Assembly: GCA_938036405.1 (NCBI GenBank) | Contig: CALHPT010000063.1 | Span: 1 to 6,896 of the forward strand | Direction of reading: 5' to 3' | DNA length: 6,896 bases | Origin: an uncultured Tannerella sp. | GTDB lineage: Bacteria > Bacteroidota > Bacteroidia > Bacteroidales > Tannerellaceae | Shown: positions 6,030 through 6,896 of the stretch, piece by piece | Numbering within the stretch: position 1 is the first letter of the stretch | Layout: each line of letters starts with the position of its first letter | Program-made: the position numbers and the translations under genes | Notes under the pieces: model-generated | What the model was told of the DNA's origin: nothing | Database searches by the model: none | What the model saw: only the letters and a program-made list of their open reading frames with translations

Positions 6030-6497
6030 TCAACCGTTCACCACGACGCCCCCACTCTCCTCGCCCCGGCGATGAATGCGCAAAAGCGGCCCACTCAGTT
6101 TGGACGCAAAGCAACGGAAACGCCCCCACCTGCGGCTCCAATACCAACCCGTGAATCCGAAAAAACCATCCGATCCGAACAATCGAATCGCACCCTCCAA
6201 CTCCTCCCGGCTGATCGGAGTCGCTACATACACCCCCTTATCGAAGGTCAAGGTCTTCGCCACCAAGCGCAACACATATTGATCGCTGCGCTCCTCGAAC
6301 CAGACCGGCGCAAGCCCAACAAACAGGATCGTCAAGACGACTATTCCGACCCACACAAGTCGCACCCCAAGGTTTGGCATCGGCCATAACAGATACATAC
6401 ACGCCAAATTCAATGCCAGCACTATAGCCGTCAGCGTTTTTGCGAACGTGGAATACTTTGCACGCACACGGCGCGGCAATACAGTTTGTTCTTTCAT
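6030..6497 (-). CDS. Small two-span membrane protein resembling bacterial PH-domain proteins
   Basis: 155 aa, function unknown. Residues about 19-37 (TLTAIVLALNLACMYLLW) and 44-66 (VRLVWVGIVVLTILFVGLAPVW) are two membrane spans. The C-terminal half (YVLRLVAKTLTFDKGVY, then IRLFGSDGFFGFTGWYW and WGRFRCFASKLSGPLLRIHR) has the pattern of bacterial pleckstrin-homology-like domains: a beta-strand region, the FGSxGFFGFxGWY signature, and an RYRCYA-like strand. The end after RIHRRG is shorter and more glycine-rich than I expect for that family, but I see no clear frameshift. ATG at 6495-6497 gives a positive N-terminus before the first span, a plausible topology. It starts 41 nt after the antitoxin stop on the same strand and ends just before the terminator at 5948-5996, so it is probably transcribed with the toxin-antitoxin pair. 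The PH assignment is by motif memory only. Confidence 0.8.
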   Translation of the reverse strand: MKEQTVLPRRVRAKYSTFAKTLTAIVLALNLACMYLLWPMPNLGVRLVWVGIVVLTILFVGLAPVWFEERSDQYVLRLVAKTLTFDKGVYVATPISREELEGAIRLFGSDGFFGFTGWYWSRRWGRFRCFASKLSGPLLRIHRRGEESGGVVVNG

Positions 6498-6538
6498 GAG
6501 GTTTATGTTTTAGGGGTGAATAAAGTCAATACGATGTG

Positions 6539-6841
6539 TTACAACGGCCGGACGATATCGACGCGCAACCCCAGTTCCCCGACGATGCGGTAAAACAGCC
6601 CCACGCCCGGCTCGATAGTGCCATTCTCAATCTTAGCGATCTGTGCACGCGTCATACCTACTCGCCGGGCGAGTTCGTTTTGCGTCATGCCCGACTCTCG
6701 ACGCGCCTCAGAGAGGATCTGCGAGGCGTAATACGCCCGCGCCTTCTCTTCAGACTTTGCCCGCTCCGGCGTCCCGATCTTGCTGAATTTCTCGTCAAGT
6801 ACAAGGTCATAGTCTACGATCTGATGATTGTTTGTCTCCAT
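6539..6841 (-). CDS. higA: HigA-like XRE-family antitoxin
   Basis: 100-aa helix-turn-helix protein, expected to neutralise the adjacent toxin and repress its own operon. Residues about 30-48 (SEEKARAYYASQILSEARR) form a helical lead. Residues 51-97 are a Cro/C1-type HTH: GMTQNELARRVGMTRAQIAKIENG is the classic helix-turn-helix with its conserved Q...LA...G.....IS/AKIENG spacing, then GLFYRIVGELGLRVDIV. The length is typical for HigA antitoxins that follow HigB. The start ATG at 6839-6841 is supported by a strong AAGGAGG (complement of 6848-6854) 6 nt upstream, unusual for this phylum. The start lies inside the 3' end of the toxin gene, so translation is probably coupled. The downstream gene on the same strand is the PH-like membrane protein. 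Confidence 0.9.
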   Translation of the reverse strand: METNNHQIVDYDLVLDEKFSKIGTPERAKSEEKARAYYASQILSEARRESGMTQNELARRVGMTRAQIAKIENGTIEPGVGLFYRIVGELGLRVDIVRPL

Positions 6842-6896
6842 AATAAGCCTCCTTAATTCTTAAAGCCTTCTCTATTTCATGTTTAGGCGTTTCCTG
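6807..6896 (-). CDS. higB: RelE/HigB-like toxin, C-terminal end only (gene starts beyond window)
   Basis: The minus strand from the window edge reads 29 codons, QETPKHEIEKALRIKEAYYG then DKQSSDRRL and TGA at 6807-6809. The motif (K)TPxxEIEKAxRIKxxY is the usual C-terminal end of HigB/phage-derived Gp49-like RelE-superfamily toxins, ribosome-dependent mRNA endonucleases whose gene precedes the antitoxin gene. The order and the 35-nt overlap with the HTH gene fit a HigBA-type pair. The catalytic part lies outside the window, so activity cannot be judged. Confidence 0.8.
   Translation of the reverse strand, partial: QETPKHEIEKALRIKEAYYGDKQSSDRRL
6848..6854 (-). promoter_or_regulatory. Strong Shine-Dalgarno for the antitoxin
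   Basis: AAGGAGG on the minus strand, 6 nt before the antitoxin ATG at 6841 and inside the toxin coding region. Other genes in the window lack such a site, so it may help raise antitoxin over toxin output. Confidence 0.75.

Noticed and set aside
6498..6538. TTGACT/CATAAA pair resembling a sigma-70 promoter before the PH-like gene
   Set aside because: Bacteroidetes primary sigma factors use a different consensus, the -10 match is weak, and transcription would start essentially at the ATG.

Overview
The window most likely comes from a member of the Bacteroidales, plausibly an oral or gut Porphyromonas/Tannerella-type organism. The evidence is the Bacteroidetes-style polysaccharide export protein (SLBB domain, then a C-terminal membrane segment), the long Wzz/Wzc-like co-polymerase with a glycine-rich N-terminal insert, the mostly absent Shine-Dalgarno sequences, and a moderately high G+C content broken by one very AT-rich patch. 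The species assignment is inference only.

Left part (1-3612, + strand): three tightly packed genes for export of a cell-surface polysaccharide. They are a Wza-like outer-membrane export protein (5' end outside the window), a Wzz/Wzc-like chain-length co-polymerase that lacks the tyrosine-kinase domain, and a Wzx-like flippase. The first two overlap and the third starts 20 nt after the second, so they look like one operon. Wzx would flip lipid-linked repeat units across the inner membrane, the co-polymerase would set chain length and span the periplasm, and the Wza-like protein would pass the polymer through the outer membrane. Seventy nt further on is a complete two-HKD cardiolipin synthase (3683-5116), perhaps with a 16-codon leader ORF that overlaps its start.

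Middle part (5117-6029): about 900 bp without an intact gene, lying between converging transcription units. It holds an AT-rich array of seven GTCAC/GTGAC-centred repeats spaced 41-42 bp apart (5336-5597), a 37-codon C-terminal remnant of an RluA-family pseudouridine synthase gene on the minus strand (5723-5836), and a second, slightly diverged copy of the last ~74 bp of the cardiolipin synthase gene (5839-5912). The two cls tails are direct repeats that bracket the array and the rlu remnant, which points to a past duplication or recombination. A strong hairpin with a T tract (5948-5996) is a terminator for minus-strand transcription.

Right part (6030-6896, minus strand): the C-terminal end of a RelE/HigB-like toxin that enters from beyond the window, overlapping a HigA-type HTH antitoxin by 35 nt, followed after 41 nt by a small two-span membrane protein that resembles bacterial PH-domain proteins. 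The three could form one transcript ending at the 5948-5996 terminator.

The most unusual feature is the helically phased 41-42 bp repeat array, whose units partly invert on themselves and whose spacing does not preserve a reading frame.
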